NCBI RefSeq assembly: GCF_007860185.1
Contig: NZ_SJPY01000007.1
Coordinates: 496,001-560,000, forward strand
Reading direction: 5' to 3'
Origin: Novipirellula aureliae
Lineage (GTDB): Bacteria; Planctomycetota; Planctomycetia; Pirellulales; Pirellulaceae
DNA: 64,000 nt
The notes beneath the pieces are model-generated. The model ran no database searches, had not been told where the DNA came from, and worked only from the letters and a program-made list of their open reading frames with translations. The position numbers and the translations under genes were made by a program. Every line of letters starts with the position of its first letter. The first letter of the stretch is position 1. Positions 35,467-44,788 of this stretch are shown piece by piece.

Positions 35467-37746
35467 ATGATGTGTCGTAAACAATTAAATGCAACCTGCC
35501 GGTTTGAAAGACATTTCGCTGCTTCAATGTCCTTAAACGTTTTTTTGGCTTCGTTTATCTATCTGATACTACCCCTTCCGCATGGGTTTGCGGGTACCAT
35601 TATCGATACCGCGGATTACCCATACTGGAGAAAACTGGCTCTCACTTCAGAGATGTATGGAGCCATGAAAAACAGCGCCATTACGATTGCCAATCGGGGT
35701 GATGGAGAAACCCGGGATGTTATGGGAGCAAATGCTCTGGCATACATTCTCGATCCGGCAAACAAAAGCAAATATATCGACGCCATTAAAAAGAAATTCG
35801 AAACCAGAATCCGGACGATGAAAATCGGAACGGGTGCAGCTACCTCTTCGGTTCCATCTCACGAACTCTTGCATGCACTATTAGCTCTGGATGTCATTCG
35901 CGATGAACTCGATGAAAAAGATCTTGCAAGCTACGAGTACGACTTAAAGGACAAGATATTTAAGTTGGTTACAACGCGATGGAAACCACATGGTATAGCG
36001 ATGAGGATGATGTGGTACAAATATGCGAATGATGCCGCAAACTTTGCAGCCGCAAAGGAGCAATACGATAAAGATTTAGCCATACATTTTTTTCCAGATG
36101 GTTATTCTCCTGCAGGAAATGGCTACGTCATCGGGAGATTCAATCACATCGGACGCGGTGCTAAGAATTCAGTTTTTGATCTCATGGAATACATGGGATA
36201 CAACGAATATTTTAGCAACCCAGGGCTGCGTAACCTGCATGAGTTTATGTATGGCTACGCGTCTGCTCCATTTGGAGCGAATATGTTTTATGGTGACACC
36301 CGAGGATCTGGAATTCCCTGGGCTATAAACCGTTCTGAAATATCGACTCCTACAATTGCAAGGGCTGCCCGTTTTTCCGAAGACGCATACAAATGGGCGA
36401 TGTGGAAGCTGAAAGAACAAGCGGGATTATCACAGGGGGCAGCGACACTTCCGGGGTATTTATTGTCCTATGTTATGATGGCAGGTTCTGCTTCTAAAAA
36501 CACCCCCATCGAGATCGATCTTAATGATGCAGAGATGGCTCCCAGCAGAATCTTTGATAATTACGCTGCGTTGATCGGAAATATTCAATCGAAAGATGCT
36601 TTGTACTTAAGCGTTTTGTCCATGACTGAAAAAGTAGACTGGCATGCTCAATACGAAGCCAATTCGATTGGGCTGTCAGGATATGGCGAAAGGATTTTGA
36701 GAAATTCTGGATATGATGGTCCCGATAACGACGTTTCAGCCGAAGGGCTCACAAGTTCGTGGGATTTCATAAAGTTTAACTCTGAATCCGGGAACGTGTT
36801 AATGGTCGACGGGGAGAAACACAGCAGTAAGTTTGGCAATGGAATAACAGAGGGGATCGTTGGTACCGACATCGAATATTTCAGGGCATCCAACAAAACG
36901 GCAATCAAAGGAGAGCACTTCCGAGATGTCGTGTTTGTACAGGCTGCCGATGGTGCAAATGGATACTATGTCGTTATGGACCATGTAACAGCCGATGCCC
37001 CCGGAGCAGAGATCAATATCGTTTGGCATCCCAACACAGCCATCGTGAAAACGGTTGAGGACAAAAAACACTACCGCTCAGAACTCAAGGTAAAAGAGGG
37101 TGCATCAGGTCCGGTGCTCTATAGTAAAAACAAAGTAAGCTTGGACACCTTCCTGGGAACCACGCCAAGCTCTGTCGAAAAGAAAGAAATGGTTAATCAG
37201 ATGAGAGGACGCCATTATCGGGCTGAGTACCTGTATAACACGTATCCGACAGCCAATCAAAAAGCCGACATTCTGACATTGCTTTTTCCAGGAGATCAAG
37301 ACCATGCGATCGGCGATATGACCCAGATCATAAGCGGTGCGTATTCAGGCTGTCGAATTACTCAAGGAAGCGTTGAAGATGTTGCTCTCACTTCTGGAGG
37401 TACAGCCTCTGGGACAAATGAAACGGAATCTTTTCAGGGTGTAAATGTCGTTTACAGAAAACTAGCAGGAGAGCTGGTTTCTTATTTTGCAAAGGGTCAA
37501 TCATTTCAATCAGGACAGGACATTCCAACAGGTTTTCAAGCGGATGAACCCGTTGCAGTCTATATGAAAGGTCCAATGGGGAAAATTTCTTCCTCCGGAA
37601 CGTTGGCGACGTTTTATTATCCGGGAATCTCTGCCGTGCTTCTCGATGGAAATACCGTGCCAACGGTCGGTGCTGGTCCAAATTGGTCCCAAATACAAAT
37701 TCCGGAGGGCAACTTTGATGTGGAATTTATCACAACAAACCGCTGA
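35467..37746 (+). CDS. Heparinase II/III-like polysaccharide lyase (alpha-toroid plus beta-sandwich)
   Basis: 759 aa, or about 740 from an internal ATG at 35527. A signal-like segment VFLASFIYLILPLPHGFAG precedes an all-helical domain (about residues 50-360) of the toroid type, with conserved-looking YSPAGNGYVIGRFNHIGRG and MFYGDTRGSGIPWAI loops. A C-terminal beta-sandwich (about 430-750) contains LMVDGEKHSSKFGNG and YYVVMDHVTADAPGAEI, typical of heparinase II/III-like lyases. It probably cleaves uronic-acid polysaccharide by beta-elimination. The PL family cannot be fixed by eye. AT-richer codons than in the core genes. First gene of the plus-strand part of the cluster. Confidence 0.7.
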   Translation: MMCRKQLNATCRFERHFAASMSLNVFLASFIYLILPLPHGFAGTIIDTADYPYWRKLALTSEMYGAMKNSAITIANRGDGETRDVMGANALAYILDPANKSKYIDAIKKKFETRIRTMKIGTGAATSSVPSHELLHALLALDVIRDELDEKDLASYEYDLKDKIFKLVTTRWKPHGIAMRMMWYKYANDAANFAAAKEQYDKDLAIHFFPDGYSPAGNGYVIGRFNHIGRGAKNSVFDLMEYMGYNEYFSNPGLRNLHEFMYGYASAPFGANMFYGDTRGSGIPWAINRSEISTPTIARAARFSEDAYKWAMWKLKEQAGLSQGAATLPGYLLSYVMMAGSASKNTPIEIDLNDAEMAPSRIFDNYAALIGNIQSKDALYLSVLSMTEKVDWHAQYEANSIGLSGYGERILRNSGYDGPDNDVSAEGLTSSWDFIKFNSESGNVLMVDGEKHSSKFGNGITEGIVGTDIEYFRASNKTAIKGEHFRDVVFVQAADGANGYYVVMDHVTADAPGAEINIVWHPNTAIVKTVEDKKHYRSELKVKEGASGPVLYSKNKVSLDTFLGTTPSSVEKKEMVNQMRGRHYRAEYLYNTYPTANQKADILTLLFPGDQDHAIGDMTQIISGAYSGCRITQGSVEDVALTSGGTASGTNETESFQGVNVVYRKLAGELVSYFAKGQSFQSGQDIPTGFQADEPVAVYMKGPMGKISSSGTLATFYYPGISAVLLDGNTVPTVGAGPNWSQIQIPEGNFDVEFITTNR

Positions 37747-37886
37747 CAAACGGATTTGCAACGTGCGATTCCTATAATTCGACACGTACTGCAAAAGAGC
37801 GCAATGCAACACAATGCAAATACACTGCCCGATGTCGTTTCGCGATGATTCAGCAGCAGTGATCGAATCAACCAATTGAATGATTG

Positions 37887-39359
37887 ATGGACAGGATAAT
37901 GAGTTATATAAAGATTGTTACCCTATTTGTGCTGACGGGATCTTGTGTCGGCTATGGGCGTGAATACCGTGTCGATTCGCAGGAAGAATTCAATCGGATC
38001 AGCACGGTACAAATGCGTCCGGGGGACAGAGTCCTCTTGAAACGTGGGGTGACCTTCACGGGCATGCTGACCCTTCAGGGAGATGGCGATGAAGGTCAGC
38101 CTGTTAGAGTCGCTGCCTACGGTGATGGACATCGTCCGGTGATCCAGGCACAAGGGCAGCATCGAGCGGGACTTCTATTGAAAGACCCGTCTTTTTGGGA
38201 GATCCAGGGACTGGAAATTACCAACACGAACGGGACGGATGAAGATCAGGGTGAACTGTTCGGTATCTATGTCTTGGCCGACGGTAAGGAGGGAGTTTTT
38301 CAGCACGTTTATATTGACGACTGCTACATCCATCATGTCAATGGAATGGTGGCCGGAAAACGACGGGGTGGGATCCATGTGCATATCAAAAAGCTCCGCC
38401 GTTCTAAATTTGATGATCTGCGCATTACCAACAACCGAATCGAACACGTTGGGGGAGTCGGCATCGGGAACGATTCGTCTTGCGGAAGTGTAAAGCTCTT
38501 AGACAAAGGGTTCGACAGCCAAAATCTCTGGACGCGTGTCTATGTCGCAGGCAATCGCGTGGACATAACGGGGCGGAACAATGTCATTGGCCGAGTCAGC
38601 AAGGATGCCGTCTATGAGTACAACACTCTGGCCCACAGCAGTCGCCGTAGTACCGGGCACAGCATTTTCTGCTTCAATACCGACGGCATGAAGATCCAGT
38701 ATAACGAAGCCTATGGCAACACCGGCGAGGGAGGGATCGATCGCGGTGGTTTTGACGCAGACTATAACTGTATCGACACCTTTATTCAGTACAACTATAG
38801 CCACGACAACAACTGGTTTTGTGGGATCATGAAACGTCCCACCCGTAACGTGGTGATTCGCTACAACATCAGCCAGAATGATCGCGAAGGCATCTATTTC
38901 TATGGCTTCGAACGAGAACGGCAAGCGGAGAATGTCCACATCTATAACAACACCCACTTCGTGCGCAAGGGATTAGATGTCGATGTGTTTGTTAACGGTC
39001 GCACGCCCATTAACACTCGTTTTGAAAACAACATCTTCTATTTTGAAGGTAGAGGGGAGTGGGGTGAGAACGCAGTGGGGATCAATACGGTCTTCCGCAA
39101 CAATCTCTACTACAATATCGAGCCGCACCCATCCGAGAATCAAGCCATTGTGGGCGATCCTCAATTTGTGGACCCCGGAACAGCGGGGACGGATATCGAC
39201 CTGAAAACCATGGCTGCGCTGGACGGGTATCGGCTTAGGTCAGGATCTCCCGGTGTGGATTCTGGGCTTACCATCGACAATAGCGGAGGCGAGGACCTGC
39301 TCAGGTCATCCGTTGATGATGGCCAAGTGAATGTTGGTGCTCTTGAAAGCAAGAACTAA
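37887..39359 (+). CDS. Secreted right-handed beta-helix protein (PL/GH-like)
   Basis: About 490 aa from ATG 37887, or 486 from ATG 37899; a TTG one codon upstream is less likely. Signal peptide IVTLFVLTGSCVGYG. N-terminal block MRPGDRVLLKRGVTFTGMLTL is typical of pectate-lyase-like helices, followed by repeated coils (NNRIEHVGGVGIGND, YNEAYGNTGEGGI, YNYSHDNNWFCGI, YNISQNDREGIYFYG) and a closing LRSGSPGVDSG tail. It is 140 bp after the lyase-like gene and probably co-transcribed. Substrate unknown. Confidence 0.8.
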   Translation: MDRIMSYIKIVTLFVLTGSCVGYGREYRVDSQEEFNRISTVQMRPGDRVLLKRGVTFTGMLTLQGDGDEGQPVRVAAYGDGHRPVIQAQGQHRAGLLLKDPSFWEIQGLEITNTNGTDEDQGELFGIYVLADGKEGVFQHVYIDDCYIHHVNGMVAGKRRGGIHVHIKKLRRSKFDDLRITNNRIEHVGGVGIGNDSSCGSVKLLDKGFDSQNLWTRVYVAGNRVDITGRNNVIGRVSKDAVYEYNTLAHSSRRSTGHSIFCFNTDGMKIQYNEAYGNTGEGGIDRGGFDADYNCIDTFIQYNYSHDNNWFCGIMKRPTRNVVIRYNISQNDREGIYFYGFERERQAENVHIYNNTHFVRKGLDVDVFVNGRTPINTRFENNIFYFEGRGEWGENAVGINTVFRNNLYYNIEPHPSENQAIVGDPQFVDPGTAGTDIDLKTMAALDGYRLRSGSPGVDSGLTIDNSGGEDLLRSSVDDGQVNVGALESKN

Positions 39360-39396
39360 ACGACTTGAATGACAGCTAACAGCAAAGGTGAGGAAT

Positions 39397-39681
39397 CTAA
39401 AAAGCATAGGCCTGCTGTTTCTCGATGCGAAGTTTCTTGACAAAGCGAGGAACACTCCAGTAGCTACCCTCGACGGCATGCTCGATTTGCAGGTCCTGAA
39501 AAATCCGCTGGGCGGTCATACCGTGACGGAGTTTCTCTTCGATGACCTCTCGCATGCCAGCGCACTGGCTTGTCGACACAGCACTCACTGTGGTACTGCC
39601 TGCCGCTTGGTCAGCCTCCGTAGGCACACTCGAGCCGACGGGCGCGCTGGCCCCTTTGGGATCGGATGTGGGAAGCTCCAA
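39397..39681 (-). pseudogene. IS21-family transposase (IstA) N-terminal remnant
   Basis: The frame reads MREVIEEKLRHGMTAQRIFQDL then VEGSYWSVPRFVKKLR, the DNA-binding N-terminus of IstA-type transposases. It ends in a stop soon after (QQAYAF), and the DDE domain and istB are missing. The rest of 39360-40246 shows no gene; only a TGTGACATTTGTCACATTTG direct/inverted motif near 40067 is notable. Confidence 0.75.
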
Positions 39682-40246
39682 GGGTGCCAGTGCAATCGAG
39701 AAAGATCAAAGGGGTAGAGGAAGATCAAAGCACGGTCATGGTCAAACTTGAAAATTGACATGCGCGCGAACCGACAGCGGCACGACCCATAGGGTCGTTT
39801 TTTTGGAACTCAAAGTCCAGTGAATTGTTTGCCGATGGCACTTCTCGGTCAGCATGGTGTGGTTCAGTCTCGCCACCCTGGTAGATATCCGAAGCTCAGT
39901 AGCCTCACACTGTCTTATCCGGCGTTTGAACTGCTGACAGAGCGTCACGCTTTGTACACGGGCTTGTGATTATGGCGGATGCCATGTCGATGCCCTCGGT
40001 GTCGATGGACGTTGTTTGTGTGCCTTACAGCGTGACGAGGCTCCAAAACTACCCCCGCCACATGTGACATTTGTCACATTTGACATTTGATAGGCTCCCC
40101 GGTCTTACAAATTCGACGAAACTCAAAATCGCTCCATTTCGGTATAAAGCCCGTTTTGCCGCTCCGTCAAAAGTTTTTTAGCATTCTGAAGTTTTCGATG
40201 TCCAATCTACCTTTTTCCTGCCCTATTCCTTATAATAAAAAAGCCA

Positions 40247-40329
40247 ACCAAACCTTGTGAGCGGGGTTTGGTGCCATTCACGTACCTCAGGGCGTGTTGT
40301 TCGGCGAAAGTGCCATCTCTTAAGGCACT
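40247..40329 (+). promoter_or_regulatory. Two-hairpin leader before second DUF1559 gene
   Basis: ACCAAACC/GGTTTGGT (40247-40254 with 40265-40272) and AGTGCC/GGCACT (40309-40314 with 40324-40329) form two stems 67 bp or more before the start. I do not recognise a known riboswitch. They may be leader structure or an upstream terminator. Confidence 0.35.
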
Positions 40330-40395
40330 CCTGCCCCCCAACCAGAGTGCGTTTCCTATTTCACTGAACTGTCATTTTTTTGCTGGAGTGCAATC

Positions 40396-41613
40396 ATGCG
40401 TACCCAAATCCCGAACAATCGAGCGACTGGTTTCACGCTAGTGGAGCTGCTAGTCGTCATCGCCATTATTGGCGTCCTCGTCGGCTTACTTCTACCCGCG
40501 GTGCAGGCTGCACGCGAAGCGGCTCGGCGAATGAGTTGCAGCAACAATTTCAAACAAATCGGCTTGGCGATTCACAACTACCACTCGGCATACAATCAGC
40601 TTCCAACTCACGGCTCTGGGACGGATGGGAGAGTGCGGCAACCGCAACCGGAGCGAAGCGCACATCATGCTGACGAGTTAATGGACAATAACAATGTTCT
40701 GAGCATGTTGGTGGGGATCATGCCATTTATGGAACAGCAATCGCTTTGGGAACAGATCAGCAACCCGCTAGCAAACCCTGGCGGTACACCAAACCCATGG
40801 AGCCCCATGGGGCCGAGTCCGGGCACAATCGACTACACGCCTTGGGTGACCAACATTCCCGCGCTACGGTGCCCCAGTGACCCAGGGACAGGTTTGCCCG
40901 GTTTAGGCCGAACAAATTACGCGGCATGCCTGGGAGATTCGACTTGGTTCAGTACGGTGTACCGGCATAGCGATTATGACGGAAGCGACCAAACATCGGC
41001 AGAACATCTTCGTGCGGCGCAACGTGGCCTTTTTGTTCTGTTTCATACCACCCGATTCCGAGGCTGCTCAGATGGACTCTCCAATACGATTGCCATGGGC
41101 GAAATCATTAGTTACTTGGGTGACAATGACACTCGAGGATCGGTTCCCAATGATGATTTAGGTGGCAACAACGCTACACTGGAAGCTTTACGCGACAATC
41201 CTCTCGCCTGCCGGAGCTGGATCAATCCCGAAAGCCCTCGATTCTGGAGTGGCACCGTTGATCGCAGTGCCTTCTGCCGCGGTTTCCGCTGGGCGGATGC
41301 ATCGTCGGTCTTCTCATCCAGCATGACCATCCTCCCGCCCAATGCGGAAATCTGCGGTGGGCATAATTTCGATGACACGACGATTACCGCAACCATGTCA
41401 AGTCAGCACCAAGGTGGTTGTCATGTCCTGATGGGTGATGGGGCAGTCAAATTTATCACCGATTCGATTGACGCTGGAAATTCATCCAATGGTAATGTTT
41501 GGTTGGAAGGTACTGCCGCGAACAACAATAAAGCTGGATCGAAAAGCCCCTATGGACTTTGGGGCGCGCTCGGAACACGCGCGTCAAAGGAAACGATCGA
41601 AGCGGAACTGTAA
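40396..41613 (+). CDS. DUF1559 domain protein with prepilin-type N-terminus (copy 2)
   Basis: 405 aa. The N-terminus MRTQIPNNRATGFTLVELL and following hydrophobic helix match copy 1 at 23751 almost exactly through AVQAAREAARRMSCSNNFKQIGLAIHNYH. The middle (SDGLSNTIAMGEIISYLGDND) and C-terminal HVLMGDGAVKFITDSI blocks also align. It is a type II/IV pseudopilin-like exported protein. It is followed by a hairpin and a small lipoprotein, as in copy 1. It sits between an IS21 remnant and a truncated beta-helix gene, so it may have moved in as a unit. Confidence 0.92.
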   Translation: MRTQIPNNRATGFTLVELLVVIAIIGVLVGLLLPAVQAAREAARRMSCSNNFKQIGLAIHNYHSAYNQLPTHGSGTDGRVRQPQPERSAHHADELMDNNNVLSMLVGIMPFMEQQSLWEQISNPLANPGGTPNPWSPMGPSPGTIDYTPWVTNIPALRCPSDPGTGLPGLGRTNYAACLGDSTWFSTVYRHSDYDGSDQTSAEHLRAAQRGLFVLFHTTRFRGCSDGLSNTIAMGEIISYLGDNDTRGSVPNDDLGGNNATLEALRDNPLACRSWINPESPRFWSGTVDRSAFCRGFRWADASSVFSSSMTILPPNAEICGGHNFDDTTITATMSSQHQGGCHVLMGDGAVKFITDSIDAGNSSNGNVWLEGTAANNNKAGSKSPYGLWGALGTRASKETIEAEL

Positions 41614-41657
41614 GGTTCCCCGGAACATTGCCCTAAGAACTTTGAATAATAGCCATT

Positions 41658-41681
41658 ACGGAAGATCTTTAGGTCTTCCGT
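41658..41681 (+). terminator. Rho-independent-type hairpin after DUF1559 copy 2
   Basis: ACGGAAGA (41658-41665) pairs with TCTTCCGT (41674-41681), followed by GTTTTCT. It lies 45 bp after the DUF1559 stop and 44 bp before the lipoprotein start, mirroring the hairpin at 25018-25046. Confidence 0.7.
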
Positions 41682-41724
41682 GTTTTCTGGTTGCGCAAAC
41701 CTCTAACCCCAAAAAAAGTATTTC

Positions 41725-41901
41725 ATGAGTATGAGTATTCGCATTTCGGTCGTGTTATTATCGCTTTGCACTTTGACAGCCTTGGTCGGTTGTGGAAAGC
41801 CAGGGCCGTCCATTGTAACGGAGTCAGCGACAGACTCCGAAATCGCCGAGTATAAAGCGATGCAGAAACAGGCTCAGGAAGACACGGATAGCGAGCTGTA
41901 G
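41725..41901 (+). CDS. Small lipoprotein paired with DUF1559 protein (copy 2)
   Basis: 58 aa (56 if the second ATG at 41731 is used). Signal peptide SIRISVVLLSLCTLTALVGC with lipobox LVGC (Cys at residue 23), then a short polar tail ending KQAQEDTDSEL. Same position, size and type as 25151-25321 after the first DUF1559 gene. Function unknown; the pairing suggests a role in assembling or anchoring the DUF1559 product. Confidence 0.75.
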   Translation: MSMSIRISVVLLSLCTLTALVGCGKPGPSIVTESATDSEIAEYKAMQKQAQEDTDSEL

Positions 41902-41973
41902 TTGGTCAAACTCGACAGCAGGAAAGCCCATGTCGAAAAATTTAAACCAAAGAAGAAATTGAAAAACAACGGC

Positions 41974-42012
41974 TCGCTAAGAACATTTCGCACCGACCGA
42001 AGTTCTTAGCGA
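41974..42012 (+). terminator. 11-bp perfect inverted repeat after lipoprotein copy 2
   Basis: TCGCTAAGAAC (41974-41984) pairs with GTTCTTAGCGA (42002-42012) around a 17-nt loop, 72 bp after the lipoprotein stop. No U-tract. It is a probable transcript end. Nothing else is recognisable in 41902-42308. Confidence 0.45.
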
Positions 42013-42308
42013 CGCCGGAGCAAAAAACGGAGCAAAAAAAATACGCAATCGAGATAAATATCGCAAGCGTATTCCGCTATCCCCCCTAAACGATCAACCC
42101 GCCCGCTTTTCATGACGCTTGAAGCCCAATAATGCAACAATAGGCCGAGCAGTATTCGTCCTGACATCATTTTTGCAATGAACAAAACTGCGATCGCATC
42201 GCAATAGAAAAGCATACCGCTAAGGTGTAATTTTGCAAAATTCTATCTAGCATCGTGGGCATAGACATTCAATCCGATCCGAAAATCAGCATCGAGAATT
42301 CTCCTTCT

Positions 42309-42779
42309 ATGATGATCCCCGACCGCCAACTGAAACGTGCTTGTGCCTTGTTTGCATCAATGCTGATGTCAACCTTAGTCGCCAGACCAGTCATGGCGGA
42401 AGTGCCTGACAGCCTCATTTTCGAAACACTCTTTATCAACGGACAGCAACAGATCCTGGCCCGGTACTCCAACCACACCGAAGACGCCCCAGCGTTCAAT
42501 GGAGTCGCTGCCGACAGTCTGTCGAAGGAGCGTGTGGGGACATGGAAAGACCCGACCTACGGCTACTTCTCCATCGGGATGAAACTGATCCAGGACAAGT
42601 TCAAGGACCCCGATAAGCTGCAGAGCTTTTCCTTGGACAAGGCCTCCTTGGACAAGGCCTCCTTGGACAAGGTCAAGGCACGGCACTTCAAATTGGTCGG
42701 TGTGTCAGGCTATACCCGAAACGCCGCGGCGGGTCGCAGAGATTTCGGTGTTCGGGCCAAGCGTTTACTGGCCCAATAA
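42309..42779 (+). pseudogene. Truncated N-terminus of a beta-helix polysaccharide-degrading enzyme
   Basis: 156 aa from ATG 42309. A signal-like ACALFASMLMSTLVARPVMA precedes LFINGQQQILARYSNHTEDA and FNGVAADSLSKERVGTWKDP, a block known from the start of large right-handed beta-helix enzymes (500-700 aa). The homology breaks off near residue 100 and runs into a 15-bp tandem repeat (SLDKA read 2.6 times, about 42630-42670) and an unrelated tail ending RRDFGVRAKRLLAQ. The beta-helix body is missing, so it is probably non-functional. Confidence 0.6.
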
Positions 42780-42864
42780 AACGCTGTTAAGAAGCGGCAC
42801 CCGGAAATCAGACCAACGCATTCAAAATCATCCCAAAACAGGTAAAAGTTGGAGTGGAGTCACC

Positions 42865-44616
42865 ATGAAATTGATAAAGAGCTGTTCGACAATCATGCTG
42901 TTATCTTTGCTGGCGGTGCAATGTTTTGCGGCGAACCCCATCATCACTCATATGTTTACCGCAGACCCATCAGCGCATGTCTGGGAAGACGGCAAGATGT
43001 GGATTTATCCTTCCCATGATCAGGATGATGCAACGAGCTATGGTTCGATGAATGGGCATCATGTGTTTTCTTCAGAGGATCTGATCACCTGGACTGACCA
43101 CGGTCAGATCATGCATACGGATGATATCAGTTGGGCCCGCAGTGGCCATTTATGGGCTCCGGATTGTGCCTATAAAGATGGCACCTACTACTATTATTAC
43201 CCAGTCAGAGATAAGCAGAATAAGAACAGAATTGGGGTTGCAACCAGTGATTCTCCTGCTGGTCCTTTTACAGACTCGGGATCCTATATTGAGGGGACGG
43301 ATGAAATCGATCCGGCCTGTTTTGTTGATGATGACGGACAGGCCTATTTGTATTGGGGCGGTCATCACCTACGATTTGTGACACTGAATGATGACATGAA
43401 GAGTCACAGCGGAGTAACGCACGTAGAACTGCCCAACTTTTATGAGGGTCCATGGATGCATAAAAGAAATGGGGTCTATTATCTGTCCTATGCTAGCGGT
43501 GTGCAAAAACCGATTGTCTACTGCACCAGTTCTTCCCCAACCGGGCCCTTTACCTATCGCGGGGTTCTAATGGATGCTGAGGTTACTGGAGGCGCCACCA
43601 ATCATCACTCAATCGTCAAGTTCAAGGGGAAGTGGTACATTTTCTATCATAACATCGCGTTGAGTGACATTAGTTGCAGACGGTCTGTGTGCGTTGATCG
43701 CTTGCATTACAATGACGACGGAACCATAAAGAAAGTGGTTCAAACGAAAGAGTCCGTTGCTCCCGTTCCTTACAATCTTGCGTTGAATAAGGCGGCAACA
43801 CAGTCCAGTACAGCCCAGGACGCAGGGCCCGGTCGAGCGATTGATGGCGAGACCCGCGGCAAGAAGGACGATGCCTCTGTAACCTGCACTAATCGCGAGG
43901 CGAATGCATGGTGGCAGGTGGACCTTGGGTCAGATTACATCATTGGTGATATCAAAATCTGGAACGCAATTGGTGCCGATGCTGCAGCTAAATTCGGTGG
44001 TTATACGATTTCTGTATTGGACAGCAATCAGGTTGAAGTCTGGTCTAGCCATCAGACCGCACCGGCGGAACGGCCGACAACCGTAGCGGTCGGTGGTGCA
44101 ATCGGCAGAACGATCAAGGTTCAGTTGGCCGGTGAAAATGCGCTAAGCCTTGCAGAGGTCGAGGTGATTGGCAGCAGTATTCCCATTCTGCCCGAGATTT
44201 CTACGGACCTGAATATCGCGGAGAAGAAATCCGTAACCGCGAGTGCAAGCAGTACGCATAGCTCGAGCTATTCGGCACAGAAGGCCTTCGATGGCAACCT
44301 CGGAACGCGCTGGGCTTCAACCGGTGAGTCGACCCCTTGGCTCGAGGTGGAATTCGACTCAACCGTAACGGTGCACGGCGTGAAAATCGTAGAGTATCAT
44401 GACCGCATTCGTTCCTATAAAGTTCAGGTGTATAACGAGAGTTGGGAAACCATTTTTGTCGGTGGAAACCCCAGTTCAAATAAGACGTATGATTTCCCCG
44501 CAGTAACAGGCTCCAAGTTCCGTTTACAGGTTACCGAGGCGACAGATGGCCCGACCATCAAGGAACTTGAGCTGTATGTTGATGCTGAGTCAGACCCATC
44601 GGTTTCACTAGATTGA
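42865..44616 (+). CDS. GH43-like glycosidase with two F5/8 type C domains
   Basis: 583 aa from ATG 42865, which has a GGAGTGGAG Shine-Dalgarno site just upstream. Signal peptide IMLLSLLAVQCFA. Residues about 22-310 are a five-bladed GH43 propeller: ADPSAHVWEDG (catalytic base Asp), LWAPDCAYKDGTYYYYY (pKa-modulating Asp) and FYEGPWMHKRNGVYYLSYA (general acid Glu). Two carbohydrate-binding F5/8C domains follow (LALNKAATQSS...WWQVDLGSDY, about 325-460; IAEKKSVTASASS...WLEVEF, about 470-580). It likely releases arabinose, xylose or galactose units outside the cytoplasm. The first F5/8C closely resembles the one at 63713-64000. Confidence 0.88.
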   Translation: MKLIKSCSTIMLLSLLAVQCFAANPIITHMFTADPSAHVWEDGKMWIYPSHDQDDATSYGSMNGHHVFSSEDLITWTDHGQIMHTDDISWARSGHLWAPDCAYKDGTYYYYYPVRDKQNKNRIGVATSDSPAGPFTDSGSYIEGTDEIDPACFVDDDGQAYLYWGGHHLRFVTLNDDMKSHSGVTHVELPNFYEGPWMHKRNGVYYLSYASGVQKPIVYCTSSSPTGPFTYRGVLMDAEVTGGATNHHSIVKFKGKWYIFYHNIALSDISCRRSVCVDRLHYNDDGTIKKVVQTKESVAPVPYNLALNKAATQSSTAQDAGPGRAIDGETRGKKDDASVTCTNREANAWWQVDLGSDYIIGDIKIWNAIGADAAAKFGGYTISVLDSNQVEVWSSHQTAPAERPTTVAVGGAIGRTIKVQLAGENALSLAEVEVIGSSIPILPEISTDLNIAEKKSVTASASSTHSSSYSAQKAFDGNLGTRWASTGESTPWLEVEFDSTVTVHGVKIVEYHDRIRSYKVQVYNESWETIFVGGNPSSNKTYDFPAVTGSKFRLQVTEATDGPTIKELELYVDAESDPSVSLD

Positions 44617-44788
44617 ATTTCATTTGAGTCGTCCAATTTTCGGGGTGGTACGTGTGCTGTGTAAAGCTCGACCAATCGATCGACGGATGAATTTTTGGCG
44701 ACTACCAAATCGGGCATTCCGTTGGATCATCGCCGGGTGAACGACAAGTGAGTATATTCTAAATAGGTTTCCAATAGGAGAAACGAAT

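Noticed and set aside
40247-40329. Riboswitch before DUF1559 copy 2
   Set aside because: Two hairpins are present, but no known aptamer consensus could be recognised; kept only as a low-confidence leader structure.
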